From a bacterium HR17 (GTDB lineage: Bacteria; Armatimonadota; Fervidibacteria; Fervidibacterales; Fervidibacteraceae): a stretch of DNA of 64,000 nucleotides. This document shows, piece after piece, positions 53,591-62,919 of the stretch. Location: the NCBI GenBank assembly GCA_002898575.1, contig BEHT01000007.1:1-64000 (forward strand), given 5' to 3'. A program made the translations under genes and the position numbers. Position 1 is the stretch's first letter, and each line of letters begins with the position of its first letter. The notes under the pieces were generated by a model. That model was not told the DNA's origin and ran no database searches. It saw nothing but the letters and a program-made list of their open reading frames with translations.

Positions 53591-53833
53591 TCAGCGCATC
53601 TTGCGGACGAGCACTCGTTCGTAGTTATCGGCGGGGAAAGCGCCGAGGAACTCATGCCCCGCCCGCTCACACCACGCCTTAGCGTCCTCTTTGGTGCGCG
53701 GTTCTTGCGTCCAGACCTCCACGATAGCCCCAACGGGCACTTCTTTGACGGCGCGAATAAGTTCCACCAACGGACCGGGGCATTGCGCCCCTCGTGCGTC
53801 CACGACTTTGTCCGCTGTCACGGGCGCAACCAT
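53591..53833 (-). CDS. tusA: TusA-family sulfur carrier protein
   Basis: An 80-residue TusA/SirA-like protein. The active-site phrase DARGAQCPGPLVELIRAVKEV has the CPxP-type cysteine that carries a persulfide. PVGAIVEVWTQEPRTKEDAKAWCERAGHEF gives the expected second half. TusA-like proteins carry sulfane sulfur in tRNA thiolation, molybdenum-cofactor or sulfur-oxidation pathways. GGAGGTG is 8 nt from ATG 53833; the GTG at 53848 lies inside that ribosome site. It is the first gene of a unit with sqr, sigma factor and the DUF6132-like gene. Confidence 0.9.
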   Translation of the reverse strand: MVAPVTADKVVDARGAQCPGPLVELIRAVKEVPVGAIVEVWTQEPRTKEDAKAWCERAGHEFLGAFPADNYERVLVRKMR

Positions 53834-53914
53834 CGCTGTCACCTCCACGGTGAAGGAGCCTTGAAAGGGTGTTGCGGTTACACTTCAAGAGGCATGCCAA
53901 AGGGGTGAACCCGA

Positions 53915-54571
53915 ATGCCCCGCACTGCTCAACTGTTTGAGGCGTTGGCTGAGCGCTACGATGCGTGGTATGACGGACCCATCGGAAGGGTGGCGTTGCC
54001 GTCGGAGGTGGATTGCCTTAAGCCGCTACTGACGGGGTTGCCCCTACCTTGGCTGGAAGTAGGGGTCGGCAGTGGACGGTTCGCTCATGCCCTCGGGGTG
54101 CCTGTCGGTATTGACCCCGCCTTGCGCCCGCTTCATTTGGCGCGGCGGCGCGGCATCGCGGTGCTGCAAGCCGAGGGGGAGTATTTGCCGTTTGCGTCCC
54201 ACTCCTTCGGTGGGGTTGTTATCGTCGTGACCCTTTGCTTCGTGGACGATCCACTGGCGGTTTTGCAGGAAGCCCACCGCATTTTGCGCGATGACGGTGC
54301 CTTAGTTTTGGGCATGGTTTTTGCTGACTCTCCGTGGGGGGCGTTTTATCGCCACAAAGCCGCGCTGGGACATCCCTTTTACTCCGCCGCTCACTTTCTG
54401 ACCCGCTCGCAAACCCACACCTTGCTTCGCCAAGCAGGTTTCACTGTCACAGCCGCCCGCAGCGCGTTAACGCAACCGCCTTCTGATGAAACGCTGCACC
54501 CTGAGCCGGCTGTTGAAGGCGACCAACCTCATGCGGGTTTTGTGGCGTGGCGGGCGGAGAAAAAGCGTTAG
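53915..54571 (+). CDS. class I SAM-dependent methyltransferase
   Basis: A 218-residue UbiE/Methyltransf_11-type protein. The SAM-binding loop is LEVGVGSGRFAHALG with the acidic GIDPA phrase. AEGEYLPFASHSFGGVVIVVTL gives motif II/III, and HRILRDDGALVLGMVFADSP follows. The GVGSGRFA loop is slightly unusual. It is divergent from the tusA unit. The substrate is unknown; it resembles the methyltransferases often found with thiol or arsenic genes. Confidence 0.82.
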   Translation: MPRTAQLFEALAERYDAWYDGPIGRVALPSEVDCLKPLLTGLPLPWLEVGVGSGRFAHALGVPVGIDPALRPLHLARRRGIAVLQAEGEYLPFASHSFGGVVIVVTLCFVDDPLAVLQEAHRILRDDGALVLGMVFADSPWGAFYRHKAALGHPFYSAAHFLTRSQTHTLLRQAGFTVTAARSALTQPPSDETLHPEPAVEGDQPHAGFVAWRAEKKR

Positions 54572-54656
54572 CCAGCACAACGCGCATCCTTTTGCCCCGC
54601 AGCGCATCAGTGGCAATGGGAGCGAGGAAAGGCGCTTCCGAAAGGAGGGAACGACG

Positions 54657-55133
54657 ATGACGACCTTAGCACACCGCGAAACCCATCTCCTTCCATGGCG
54701 CGACCTTGACCGTGCCTTTACGGAACTGACCCATTGGCTGCTTCGCGACCTCGCCACTTGGTTGGCAGAGTGGAGCGATATCGGAACGACGACCCCGCGT
54801 GCGTGGGCGCCGCCTGCGGACATTTTCCGCAAAGGAGACCACTTGTTCGTGCGATTTGACCTGCCGGGCGTGCCTCCTGATAAGTTGGAAGTAACGGTCA
54901 GCGATGACGGTGTTTTGACCGTGCGGGGCGAACGCCCGTGGGATGAAGGCGAAGTGGAAACCTTCTGCTGCGAGCGCCGCTACGGCAAGTTTGAGCGGAG
55001 GCTCCAGTTGCCCGAAGGCGTAGACACGGCGAACATTGACGCTACTTACAAAGACGGTGTGTTGGAGTTGCGCATCCCTTACCGCGAAGCCACTAAGCCG
55101 CCCCAGCGCCACATTGCGGTCAAAACGGGTTAA
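54657..55133 (+). CDS. Hsp20/alpha-crystallin small heat-shock protein
   Basis: A 158-residue small heat-shock chaperone. After a helical N-terminal arm the alpha-crystallin domain runs from about residue 48: PPADIFRKGDHLFVRFDLPGV, then DKLEVTVSDDGVLTVRGER, FERRLQLPEGVDTANIDATYKDGVLELRIPY. The tail KPPQRHIAVKTG ends the protein, with an IxV-like element. A strong AAAGGAGGGA precedes ATG 54657; the upstream frame to 54486 overlaps the methyltransferase gene. Confidence 0.93.
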   Translation: MTTLAHRETHLLPWRDLDRAFTELTHWLLRDLATWLAEWSDIGTTTPRAWAPPADIFRKGDHLFVRFDLPGVPPDKLEVTVSDDGVLTVRGERPWDEGEVETFCCERRYGKFERRLQLPEGVDTANIDATYKDGVLELRIPYREATKPPQRHIAVKTG

Positions 55134-55231
55134 CGCTTCGTCCCTGCCCCGCACCGTTGGGGTGGGCGGTGGCATGCATCCCCACGCCGCCCACCCCGAC
55201 CCGCAACGGGCACGAAAGGGGGTGCCCTATC

Positions 55232-55564
55232 ATGACGGTGATACCTGTCGGCGACGATGACTTTGATGCGAAAGTGCTGCAAAGTCCGTTGCCTGCCGTC
55301 GTGGAGGTGTGGGCTTCTGAATGCTTGCCGTGTCCGATAATGTTGCGCCACTTGGAACCGCTCCTTGAGCCTTACGAAGGGCGCGTCAATGTCTTTTCGC
55401 TGGATGCGTCCGCCAACCCTAAACTAATGGAGCGGTTTGAGGTGCGGTCAACGCCGGCGTTGCTCGTTTTCGTCAACGGGCAACTCGTCGGGCATTTCGT
55501 TCACCAAGTTGACGCTCCGACCGTCGCTGAAAAATTGCGTCAGTTGCTGGGGCAAGGAGGGTGA
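55232..55564 (+). CDS. thioredoxin-family protein
   Basis: A 110-residue thioredoxin fold. The active site is EVWASECLPCPIMLRHLEPLL, with CLPC in place of the classical CGPC. VFSLDASANPKLMERFEVRSTPALLVFVNG supplies the cis-Pro and the following strand. It should exchange disulfides in the cytosol. Six bases separate it from the FAD enzyme gene downstream, so the two are co-transcribed. A GGGGGTG site precedes ATG 55232. Confidence 0.9.
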   Translation: MTVIPVGDDDFDAKVLQSPLPAVVEVWASECLPCPIMLRHLEPLLEPYEGRVNVFSLDASANPKLMERFEVRSTPALLVFVNGQLVGHFVHQVDAPTVAEKLRQLLGQGG

Positions 55565-55570
55565 AGGGCG

Positions 55571-56923
55571 ATGGGCAAACGGCTGGTTGTCATTGGCGGC
55601 GACGCAGCGGGCATGAGTGCGGCAGCAAAAGCCAAACGCATTAACCCCACCTTGTCGGTCATCGTTTTGGAGAAGGGATGTGCTGTTTCCTACGCTGCTT
55701 GCGGCATCCCTTATTTCATCGGGGGTGTCGTTGCTGACGCGGCGCAGTTGCTCGCCCGCACGCCCCAACAGTTCGCCCGACACGGCATTGAAGTGCGCCT
55801 GAGACACGAGGCTATCACCGTTGACCCCGTTCAAGGCACGGTGACCGTTTACGACCGTCAAAGCGGTCGGGAATACAAAGAGCCTTACGACGAATTGCTC
55901 ATCGCAACAGGCGCCGTTCCCATCAAGCCACCCGTTCACGGCGCTGACGCACCTAACACTTTCACCGTTCGCCACTTTGACGATGCGGTGGCGCTGAAAG
56001 CCTTTCTGGATGAGCACAAGCCCAAGCGGGTAACTATCATCGGAGCGGGTTACATCGGGATGGAATTTGCGGAGGCGTTCTGGAACTTAGGCATAGAAGT
56101 GACGGTCGCTGAGAGGCTGCCACAGGTTTTCACGGGCATTGACCCCGATATGGCGGCATTGGTCGCGAAGGAGTTACAGGAGCACGGTGTCGCTCTCCGT
56201 TTAGGAGAGCCAGTGGTAGCACTGGAGCAGGACGAACGCGGTTTTGTGCGGCGCGTGATTACCCCAACGACGGCATGGGAGACGGATGGGGTAGTTTTTG
56301 GCAGCGGGGTCAAACCCAATGTCGCTCTGGCGCACACCGCGGGCATTCCTTTAGATGAGGTCGGTGCAATCGCTACTGACGAACGCATGCACACCGCTGT
56401 TGAAGGGGTATGGGCGGCGGGCGATTGCACCTCGGTCCTCCACCTCGTTACAGGCAAGCGTGCTTACATTCCCCTCGGAACGACCGCCAACAAACAAGGG
56501 CGTGTGGCGGGTGAAAACATTGCGGGCGGTCATGCCATTTTCCGCGGCGTCGTCGGGACAGCGGTGGCAAAAGTCTTTCGGCTGGAAGTCGCCCGCACGG
56601 GGTTGACCGAAAGGGAAGCCCAACAGGAGGGAGTCGCGTATGTGGCGGTGACCATCACGGCAACGGACAAAGCCCGTTACTACCCCACCGCTTCACCCCT
56701 GACGGTCAAACTGCTCGCCGAGAAGAGCACGGGGCGGCTGTTGGGCGGGCAAATTGTCGGTCAATCGGGAGCGACAAAGCGAATAGACGTCATCGCGACC
56801 GCTTTGCACGCCCGCATGACCGTTGACCAATTTGCTCAATTGGACTTAGGTTATGCGCCGCCGTTCGCCCCCGTTTGGGACCCGCTGCTCATCGCTGCCC
56901 AGCAACTGGGGAAGCAAGTTTAA
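55571..56923 (+). CDS. CoA-disulfide reductase / NADH-dependent persulfide reductase-like flavoenzyme
   Basis: A 450-residue FAD/NAD(P)H flavoprotein of the CoA-disulfide reductase/NADH oxidase group. FAD motif is RLVVIGGDAAGMSAAAKAKR, active-site Cys in AVSYAACGIPYFIGG, NAD motif in VTIIGAGYIGMEFAEAFWNL, and AAGDCTSVLHLVTG near the FAD ribityl. The ATGD-type LLIATGAVPIKPP phrase is present. It would reduce CoA disulfide or persulfides using NAD(P)H. It sits in a thiol-redox run with thioredoxin, PDO and TrxB. Confidence 0.9.
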   Translation: MGKRLVVIGGDAAGMSAAAKAKRINPTLSVIVLEKGCAVSYAACGIPYFIGGVVADAAQLLARTPQQFARHGIEVRLRHEAITVDPVQGTVTVYDRQSGREYKEPYDELLIATGAVPIKPPVHGADAPNTFTVRHFDDAVALKAFLDEHKPKRVTIIGAGYIGMEFAEAFWNLGIEVTVAERLPQVFTGIDPDMAALVAKELQEHGVALRLGEPVVALEQDERGFVRRVITPTTAWETDGVVFGSGVKPNVALAHTAGIPLDEVGAIATDERMHTAVEGVWAAGDCTSVLHLVTGKRAYIPLGTTANKQGRVAGENIAGGHAIFRGVVGTAVAKVFRLEVARTGLTEREAQQEGVAYVAVTITATDKARYYPTASPLTVKLLAEKSTGRLLGGQIVGQSGATKRIDVIATALHARMTVDQFAQLDLGYAPPFAPVWDPLLIAAQQLGKQV

Positions 56924-57071
56924 AGCCATGTGAGGTTCACCGGGATGGTGCGCCAAGCCCCTTCATCGCCGTTGGCGTAACCTTTTTGCGCCGATGCGCA
57001 TCAGTGTCAGTGGACACGCGGGTGCGGGGCGACGATCGCCCCACGCCACCGCCACAAGGAGGCGATGCTCT

Positions 57072-57881
57072 ATGGCGCTGTTGAGTGAACGCGACCGCAA
57101 AAAGTTGCAGGAGTTTTTCAACAGCCACATGGTGCGCCCCGTCAAACTCGTCCTGTTCACGCAGGCGCAACGCCTCGTCTGGACGCCTTGGAGCCAACCG
57201 TGCCAATTCTGTAAGGAGACAGAGCAACTGGTGCGAGAATTGGTAGACTTATCGCCCCTGATTGCGGCGGACATCCACGACTTTGACCGCGAAAGTGCGT
57301 TGGCGGAGCGTTACAGCGTTGATAAAGTCCCCGCGCTCATCGTCTCCGATGAGAGCGGACGCTCCAACATCCGCTATTTCGGAATCCCTGCCGGCATGGA
57401 GTTCACGGCGTTGATTGAGGACATCGTGATGGTCTCGCAGGGCAAAACGAACTTGAGCGCTGATGTGCAGGCGAAAATCCGAGCCGTTGACCGACCTGTG
57501 CACATCCAGGTGTTCGTCACCCCGACTTGCCCTTACTGCCCCCGCGCCGTTCGCATCGCCCACCAGTTCGCGCTGGAAAATCCACGCATCACTGCCGATA
57601 TGGTTGAAGCGACTGAATTTCCTGATCTGGCAGAGCGCTACCGCGTCCTTGCTGTCCCAAAGGTCGTCATCAACGACAAAGTGAGTTTTGAAGGGGCGTT
57701 GCCAGAGCACCTGTTCGCCTTGTATGTCCTGAAAGCCGTTGACCAACTCGGTCGCGACGACGCCGACGAGTTTGAAGCCGTTGACAGGCAGTTGCGGGCG
57801 ATGAGGGGCGATGCGGAAGACGAGCGTTATCACCACGACGAATTTGAGCATGAACACCACTTTCACCGCTACGAACATTGA
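57072..57881 (+). CDS. glutaredoxin-like protein disulfide oxidoreductase (PDO) with His-rich tail
   Basis: A 269-residue protein with two thioredoxin folds. The N-terminal active site is SQPCQFCKETEQLVREL (CxxC), and the second is FVTPTCPYCPRAVRIAHQF (CPYC). This is the PDO layout of thermophilic archaea and bacteria. VPALIVSDESG and VPKVVINDKVSFEG carry the cis-Pro elements. The tail is very His/Glu-rich (HHDEFEHEHHFHRYEH), which suggests metal binding or storage and is not typical of the family. The gene follows the CoA-disulfide reductase gene and precedes trxB by 14 bp, so it may accept electrons from TrxB. Confidence 0.9.
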   Translation: MALLSERDRKKLQEFFNSHMVRPVKLVLFTQAQRLVWTPWSQPCQFCKETEQLVRELVDLSPLIAADIHDFDRESALAERYSVDKVPALIVSDESGRSNIRYFGIPAGMEFTALIEDIVMVSQGKTNLSADVQAKIRAVDRPVHIQVFVTPTCPYCPRAVRIAHQFALENPRITADMVEATEFPDLAERYRVLAVPKVVINDKVSFEGALPEHLFALYVLKAVDQLGRDDADEFEAVDRQLRAMRGDAEDERYHHDEFEHEHHFHRYEH

Positions 57882-57895
57882 GGAGGTGATGCGCC

Positions 57896-58885
57896 ATGGT
57901 GGTGCCCGTGAGTTGGGGGTTGAAACTGGAATTACCCGAGAGTGACCCTTACGATGTCGTCGTCATCGGTGGAGGACCAGCGGGATTGACGGCTGCCATC
58001 TATGCGGCACGGGCTCGGTTGAAAACCGTCGTGCTGGACAAGCATCCCAAAGCCGGCGCTTTAGGCATGACCAACCGCATTGAGAACTACCCGGGCATTC
58101 CGCAACCGATCAGCGGCACCGCACTGCTGGATATTCTGCGGCAACAGGCGATACAATTTGGGGCTGAGTATCGGCAAGCGCAAGTGACCAGCGTGGACTT
58201 GCTCAAAGACCCGAAAGAAGTGGTCAGCAGCGCCGGCACTTTTTACGGGCGCACCGTCATTATCGCGACGGGTTCCATGGGACACAAACCTTCTATCCCC
58301 GGTGAGGCACAATTCATCGGCAAAGGTGTAAGTTATTGCGCCGTTTGCGACGCCCCCTTTTTCGCAGGCAAGGATGTGGCGGTCATCGGCGACAACGATG
58401 AAGCGTTAGAAGAGTTGGAGTTTGTGAGCCGTTTTGCCAAGACCGTTTACCTGATCAGCCCTCACCGCACCCCCAAAGCAACGCCCGAACTCGTTGAGCG
58501 GGCGAAAAAGTTGCCCAATGTCGTTTGGCGTATGGGTCATCGCGTCGTCGCCATTGAAGGCGATGAGCAAGTGACCGGAGTCGTCGTGGAACGCGATGGG
58601 CAGCGCGAAACAGTGCCCGTCGTAGGCGTCTTCATCTACCTCACTGGCACAAAGCCGGTCACAGATTTCCTCAACGGGCAAGTGGAGTTAACGCCTGAAG
58701 GGTGCATTAAAGTGGACCCTACGACGAAGAGGACAAACGTGCCTGGCGTGTTCGCCATCGGCGATGTGACTTGCAAAGAAATTCGGCAGGCGGTGGTCGC
58801 CGCCGCTGAGGGGGCTATCGCCGCCTTGGAAGCCGACAAGTTCCTGCGCCAGCGCTCCAAAGCCCGCTCTGATTGGGCGAGATGA
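57896..58885 (+). CDS. trxB: thioredoxin reductase
   Basis: A 329-residue homodimeric FAD enzyme. FAD motif is YDVVVIGGGPAGLTAAIYAARA, the redox-active CAVC lies in VSYCAVCDAPFFAGK, and the NADPH motif is VAVIGDNDEALEELEF (a variant of GGGxSA). VFAIGDVTCKEIRQAVVAAAEG binds FAD. It should pass electrons from NADPH to thioredoxin or to the adjacent PDO. GGAGGTGATG precedes the ATG; the unit starts at least at the thioredoxin gene upstream. Confidence 0.93.
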   Translation: MVVPVSWGLKLELPESDPYDVVVIGGGPAGLTAAIYAARARLKTVVLDKHPKAGALGMTNRIENYPGIPQPISGTALLDILRQQAIQFGAEYRQAQVTSVDLLKDPKEVVSSAGTFYGRTVIIATGSMGHKPSIPGEAQFIGKGVSYCAVCDAPFFAGKDVAVIGDNDEALEELEFVSRFAKTVYLISPHRTPKATPELVERAKKLPNVVWRMGHRVVAIEGDEQVTGVVVERDGQRETVPVVGVFIYLTGTKPVTDFLNGQVELTPEGCIKVDPTTKRTNVPGVFAIGDVTCKEIRQAVVAAAEGAIAALEADKFLRQRSKARSDWAR

Positions 58886-58991
58886 GACTGTCGCCGCTTA
58901 ATGGCACCGCTGACGGCGTTCGCTGAACTGGCGCTCCCTTCCGTGAGGCAGCAGTCGCAGCAATTGACCGATCCCGACCGATCGTCCCGTT

Positions 58992-61900
58992 TTATGACGC
59001 GGACGCTGTTGCTCCCTTGCGATCGGCTGCTAACACTTGCCGTAAAAACTGCCCCGTGTAACTGTGAGGCGTTGCAGCGATGATTTCAGGCGGACCTTCA
59101 GCGATGACTTCCCCACCTTGCTCGCCGCCTTCGGGTCCAAGGTCAACGACCCAATCGGCGGTCTTGATGACCTCCAAGTTGTGCTCAATGACGATGACCG
59201 TGTTGCCCATGTCCACAAGCCGATGGAGCACATTGAGTAACCGCTCCACATCGTAAAAGTGCAGCCCGACCGTCGGCTCGTCCAGAATGTAAAGTGTCCG
59301 TCCCGTTGCCCGCCGGCACAGTTCGCTCGCCAATTTGACCCGTTGCGCCTCGCCGCCGCTCAGCGTCGTCGCTGGTTGACCCAGTTTGATGTAGCCCAGT
59401 CCGACATCGTGCAGCGTTTGCAAGATGCGCTTGATGGAGGGCACATGTTCAAAGAAGGCGAGGGCTTCATCAACGGTCATGTCCAGCACATCAGCGATGT
59501 TTTTGTCGCGGTAAGTCACTTCCAGCGTCTCACGGTTGTAGCGCTTACCTTTACACACTTCGCACGGCACAAACACATCGGGCAGAAAGTGCATCTCCAC
59601 CTTGATGTAACCCTCGCCTTGACAGGCTTCGCACCGTCCACCTTTGACATTGAAACTGAACCGACCTGGCTTGTAACCTCTCGCTTTCGCTTCCCGTGTG
59701 GACGCAAACAGTTCACGGATATGCGTGAACACACCCGTGTAAGTGGCGGGGTTGCTGCGGGGTGTCCGTCCGATAGGCGATTGGTCAATGTTAATGACCT
59801 TGTCCACCCACCTTTGAACTTCGCCCCGCGCCTTCCGCCCTTCATCCCAGACAAAAATTTCATCGTAGTTGCCGGGCAACTCCGTCGCTCCATGCAACTT
59901 GCGAGCAAGGGCTTTGTAAAGGATGTCCACGATCAGGCTGCTTTTGCCTGAACCCGAAACGCCCGTCACGCAGATAAACAGGCTGAGCGGGAAGCGGGCG
60001 GTGATGTTTTTGAGGTTGTGTTGGCGCGCCCCTTTGACGACAAGCCATTGCCCTTTCGGTTGCCGTCGCACCGTTGGCACAGGAATCTTCCGCCTGCCCG
60101 ATAAGTATTGCCCTGTGAGAGATTGCTCACAGCGCTCAATGTCTTCAACGGTGCCCGTTGCCACGACATAGCCACCATGTTCACCTGCGCCCGGTCCGAG
60201 GTCCACGATGAAGTCGGCGCTGCGGATGGTCTCCTCATCGTGTTCCACGACGATGACCGTGTTGCCCATGTCGCGCAACTTTTTGAGTGTCCCGATGAGC
60301 CGCTCGTTATCGCGCGGGTGCAACCCGATAGACGGTTCGTCCAAGATGTAAAGCACGCCCGTCAGCCCCGAACCGACCTGCGTCGCCAACCGAATGCGTT
60401 GCGCTTCACCGCCTGCCAGCGTGGATGCCTCACGGTTAAGGGTCAGGTAATCTAAACCGACATCCATGAGGAATTGCAAGCGGTTGCGGATTTCCTTCAG
60501 GATTTGGTGGGCGATGGTGCGCTCTTTCTCCGTCAGCCGCAAAGTGTCTAACCACTGCAGCGCTTCTTTGACCGACAGTTGACAAACTTGTGCGATGTTC
60601 CATCGCCAAACGAGTTCACAGGGCGGGTTACCGTTATTTCTCTCGCCCCATGTCCCTTGTCCCGCGTCCCATTCCTGCGGGTCGTCGGCAGGGAAAGGCA
60701 AGGGTGATTTGGGTTGTGTCGCGGCGCGGACGGTGACCGCCAGACTCTCTGGCTTCAACCGCGCCCCTTTGCACGCAGGGCACGGGCGCAACGCCATGAA
60801 CTTGCGCAACTCTTCTCGCCACTCGTCATCCCCGTCGCGGTAATCTTCTTGCAAAATCGGGATGACCCCCTCAAAGTAGGTCGTTATCGTCCGACGGCGC
60901 CCGTAACGGTTGACATAACTGACACGCACGGGACGGTCGGTGCCGTAAAGGAGCGCGTTGAGTTGCTCTTTGGTCAGGTTTTTGATGGGCGTGTGAACGC
61001 TGAAGCCGTAAGCCTGAGCGACGGCTTTCAGGATTTCCTTTTTGTAGTTGCTGATGTAAAGTTTCCACGGCACAATCGCTCCGTCAGCGACGGACAAATT
61101 TTTGTCGGGGATGATGAGGTCGGGGTCAAATTCCGCCTTTGTCCCCAAGCCGTCACATTCAGGACAAGCACCGTAGGGGCTGTTGAAACTGAAGTTACGG
61201 GGCTGCAGTTCGGGAATGTTGATGCCGCATTCAGGGCACGCAAAGTGCTCGCTAAAAATCAACTCGTTGTTTGGGGACTTAGGACGCGGGACAGAAGGCG
61301 AATTTTTTTGCGCTGTTGCCGCTTGTTGCGCCCCTTGCCCCGTGTCCTCCGTGCCATTGACCAACTGCACGATGGCGACCCCTTGTCCTGCTTTGAGTGC
61401 CGTTTCTACAGAGTCATGTAACCGTGACCGCACCTCCGGTTTGACGACGATGCGGTCCACCACGATTTCAATCCAGTGCTGCTTGTAGCGGTCCAGTTGC
61501 GCCTTCAGCGCTTCATCCACAGTCATCACCTGCCCATCCACACGCACCCGCACAAACCCTTGACGGCGGATTTCCTCAAACAGATGCCCGTAAGTGCCCT
61601 TGCGTCCGCGCACGATGGGCGCAAGCACATGGATTCGCGTCCCTACGGGCAGGCTCAAAATTTGGTCAACGATTTGCTCAGGAGTCTGGCGGACAATCGG
61701 GCGGCCGCATTTGTAGCAATGAGGGGTTCCTACGCGGGCGAACAACAGGCGCAGGTAGTCGTAAATCTCCGTGACCGTCGCGACCGTTGAGCGGGGGTTG
61801 TGGTGCATCGCCTTTTGGTCAATGCTGATGGCGGGCGAGAGCCCCTCAATGAAGTCCACATCAGGCTTATCCAATCGCCCCAAAAACTGACGGGCGTAAG

Positions 61901-62093
61901 CGGAAAGGCTCTCCACATACCGCCGCTGCCCTTCAGCGTAAAGCGTGTCAAAGGCTAGCGAACTCTTGCCTGACCCCGATATGCCCGTGATGACGATGAG
62001 TTTCTCCTTGGGCAGCGCAAGGTCAATGTTTTTCAAGTTATGCTGCCGTGCCCCACGGACGACAATGAACCGCTCAGCACCCATGGGCTTCAT
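58992..62093 (-). CDS. uvrA: excinuclease ABC subunit A with two heptamer-derived insertions
   Basis: About 1033 residues, longer than the usual 940. Two ABC ATPase halves are complete: Walker [21 protein letters not shown] and [20 protein letters not shown]. The signature regions [17 protein letters not shown] and [17 protein letters not shown] are also present, together with the zinc modules [14 protein letters not shown] and [18 protein letters not shown]. Two extra stretches lie before the zinc module (residues about 248-277) and in the middle (about 459-488). They are rich in Gln, Ser, Pro and Asp and fall on heptamer repeats. Start is uncertain: ATG 62093 is used; the frame upstream to 62210 enters rnhB. 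It recognises DNA lesions for nucleotide excision repair. Confidence 0.95.
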   Translation of the reverse strand: MKPMGAERFIVVRGARQHNLKNIDLALPKEKLIVITGISGSGKSSLAFDTLYAEGQRRYVESLSAYARQFLGRLDKPDVDFIEGLSPAISIDQKAMHHNPRSTVATVTEIYDYLRLLFARVGTPHCYKCGRPIVRQTPEQIVDQILSLPVGTRIHVLAPIVRGRKGTYGHLFEEIRRQGFVRVRVDGQVMTVDEALKAQLDRYKQHWIEIVVDRIVVKPEVRSRLHDSVETALKAGQGVAIVQLVNGTEDTGQGAQQAATAQKNSPSVPRPKSPNNELIFSEHFACPECGINIPELQPRNFSFNSPYGACPECDGLGTKAEFDPDLIIPDKNLSVADGAIVPWKLYISNYKKEILKAVAQAYGFSVHTPIKNLTKEQLNALLYGTDRPVRVSYVNRYGRRRTITTYFEGVIPILQEDYRDGDDEWREELRKFMALRPCPACKGARLKPESLAVTVRAATQPKSPLPFPADDPQEWDAGQGTWGERNNGNPPCELVWRWNIAQVCQLSVKEALQWLDTLRLTEKERTIAHQILKEIRNRLQFLMDVGLDYLTLNREASTLAGGEAQRIRLATQVGSGLTGVLYILDEPSIGLHPRDNERLIGTLKKLRDMGNTVIVVEHDEETIRSADFIVDLGPGAGEHGGYVVATGTVEDIERCEQSLTGQYLSGRRKIPVPTVRRQPKGQWLVVKGARQHNLKNITARFPLSLFICVTGVSGSGKSSLIVDILYKALARKLHGATELPGNYDEIFVWDEGRKARGEVQRWVDKVINIDQSPIGRTPRSNPATYTGVFTHIRELFASTREAKARGYKPGRFSFNVKGGRCEACQGEGYIKVEMHFLPDVFVPCEVCKGKRYNRETLEVTYRDKNIADVLDMTVDEALAFFEHVPSIKRILQTLHDVGLGYIKLGQPATTLSGGEAQRVKLASELCRRATGRTLYILDEPTVGLHFYDVERLLNVLHRLVDMGNTVIVIEHNLEVIKTADWVVDLGPEGGEQGGEVIAEGPPEIIAATPHSYTGQFLRQVLAADRKGATASAS
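60637..60690 (-). repeat. degenerate heptamers inside uvrA (site 2)
   Basis: On the coding (minus) strand six heptamers in phase (for example GACGCGG, GACAAGG, GACATGG) run between two conserved UvrA blocks. They encode the linker [12 protein letters not shown]. Confidence 0.7.
61262..61350. repeat. degenerate heptamers inside uvrA (site 1, two opposed arrays)
   Basis: A plus-strand run (GACTTAG, GACGCGG and similar, about 61275-61303) and a minus-strand run (GACACGG, GGCAAGG, about 61325-61350) face each other just before the zinc-module codons. They encode the linker [12 protein letters not shown] followed by PSVPRPKSP. Confidence 0.65.
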
Positions 62094-62172
62094 CACCGTA
62101 ATAAACAATTTTGCGTCACCCATATCAAGCCGTTCTGGGGCAAGAGAGTTAAACGCGCCCGCCGCAACGGCA

Positions 62173-62850
62173 TCACGGGCGATCGTCCGCGTGGATCCGC
62201 ATCGGGGCAAAGCTTCTACGATGGATGGGGCAAGGGCCGAAGCGGCGGAGTGCCTCTAGATGCTGCCTGGTCGGATAACCCTTGTGCTGGGCGAACCCGT
62301 AGTGCGGGTAGCGACGGTCGTAGGCGACCATCACGCGGTCGCGAGCGACTTTGGCGATAATGCTGGCGGCGCTGATGAGCGGGCACACTTCATCGCCGTC
62401 AATGACGAACACCGCTTCAACACCCAAATCCCCCAAAGCATCCCCGTCCACTAGCGCCAAATCAATGGAGCACCCAACCGTTTTGTGCTGCAAACGCTGC
62501 ACCGCTCGCCGCATCGCCAACAATGTCGCTCGGCGAATGTTCAAGCGGTCAATTTCCGCTGGCGACGCTTTGCCGACGGCAAAGCACGCCCCGCAGCGTT
62601 TGAGCCAACGGACCGCTTGCTCTCGCTCTTGCGGCGTCAGTTTTTTGCTGTCCTGCAGCAGCGGCGGTTCTGTGAACAGTAAATCGTGCAGAGGCGACGG
62701 TGCCGGTGGCAACAAAATCGCCGCTGCCACAACAGGACCTGCCAATGGACCCCGCCCGGCTTCATCTATGCCCACCACTGTGCGTCCTTTTGCGACCCAC
62801 TCTCGCAATTGCTCCATCACTCGCCCTTTCGTCCATCGTTCCTGCCGCAT
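62173..62850 (-). CDS. rnhB: ribonuclease HII
   Basis: A 225-residue type 2 RNase H that cuts RNA in RNA:DNA hybrids, including single ribonucleotides in DNA. The catalytic DEDD set is visible: [20 protein letters not shown] (Asp and Glu), [10 protein letters not shown] (Asp) and [16 protein letters not shown] with the following Asp, then [18 protein letters not shown] and the RRSFAP end. ATG 62850 is used. An ATG at 62817 (MEQLREW) has a comparable AAAGGG site and is a good alternative. uvrA lies 79 bp downstream on the same strand. Confidence 0.94.
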   Translation of the reverse strand: MRQERWTKGRVMEQLREWVAKGRTVVGIDEAGRGPLAGPVVAAAILLPPAPSPLHDLLFTEPPLLQDSKKLTPQEREQAVRWLKRCGACFAVGKASPAEIDRLNIRRATLLAMRRAVQRLQHKTVGCSIDLALVDGDALGDLGVEAVFVIDGDEVCPLISAASIIAKVARDRVMVAYDRRYPHYGFAQHKGYPTRQHLEALRRFGPCPIHRRSFAPMRIHADDRP

Positions 62851-62919
62851 AGCCTATCCCTCATCCGCAACGGACTTGCATGCTTCAATCGGCAATTTTT
62901 TCCTACTTTCAAATTTTTG

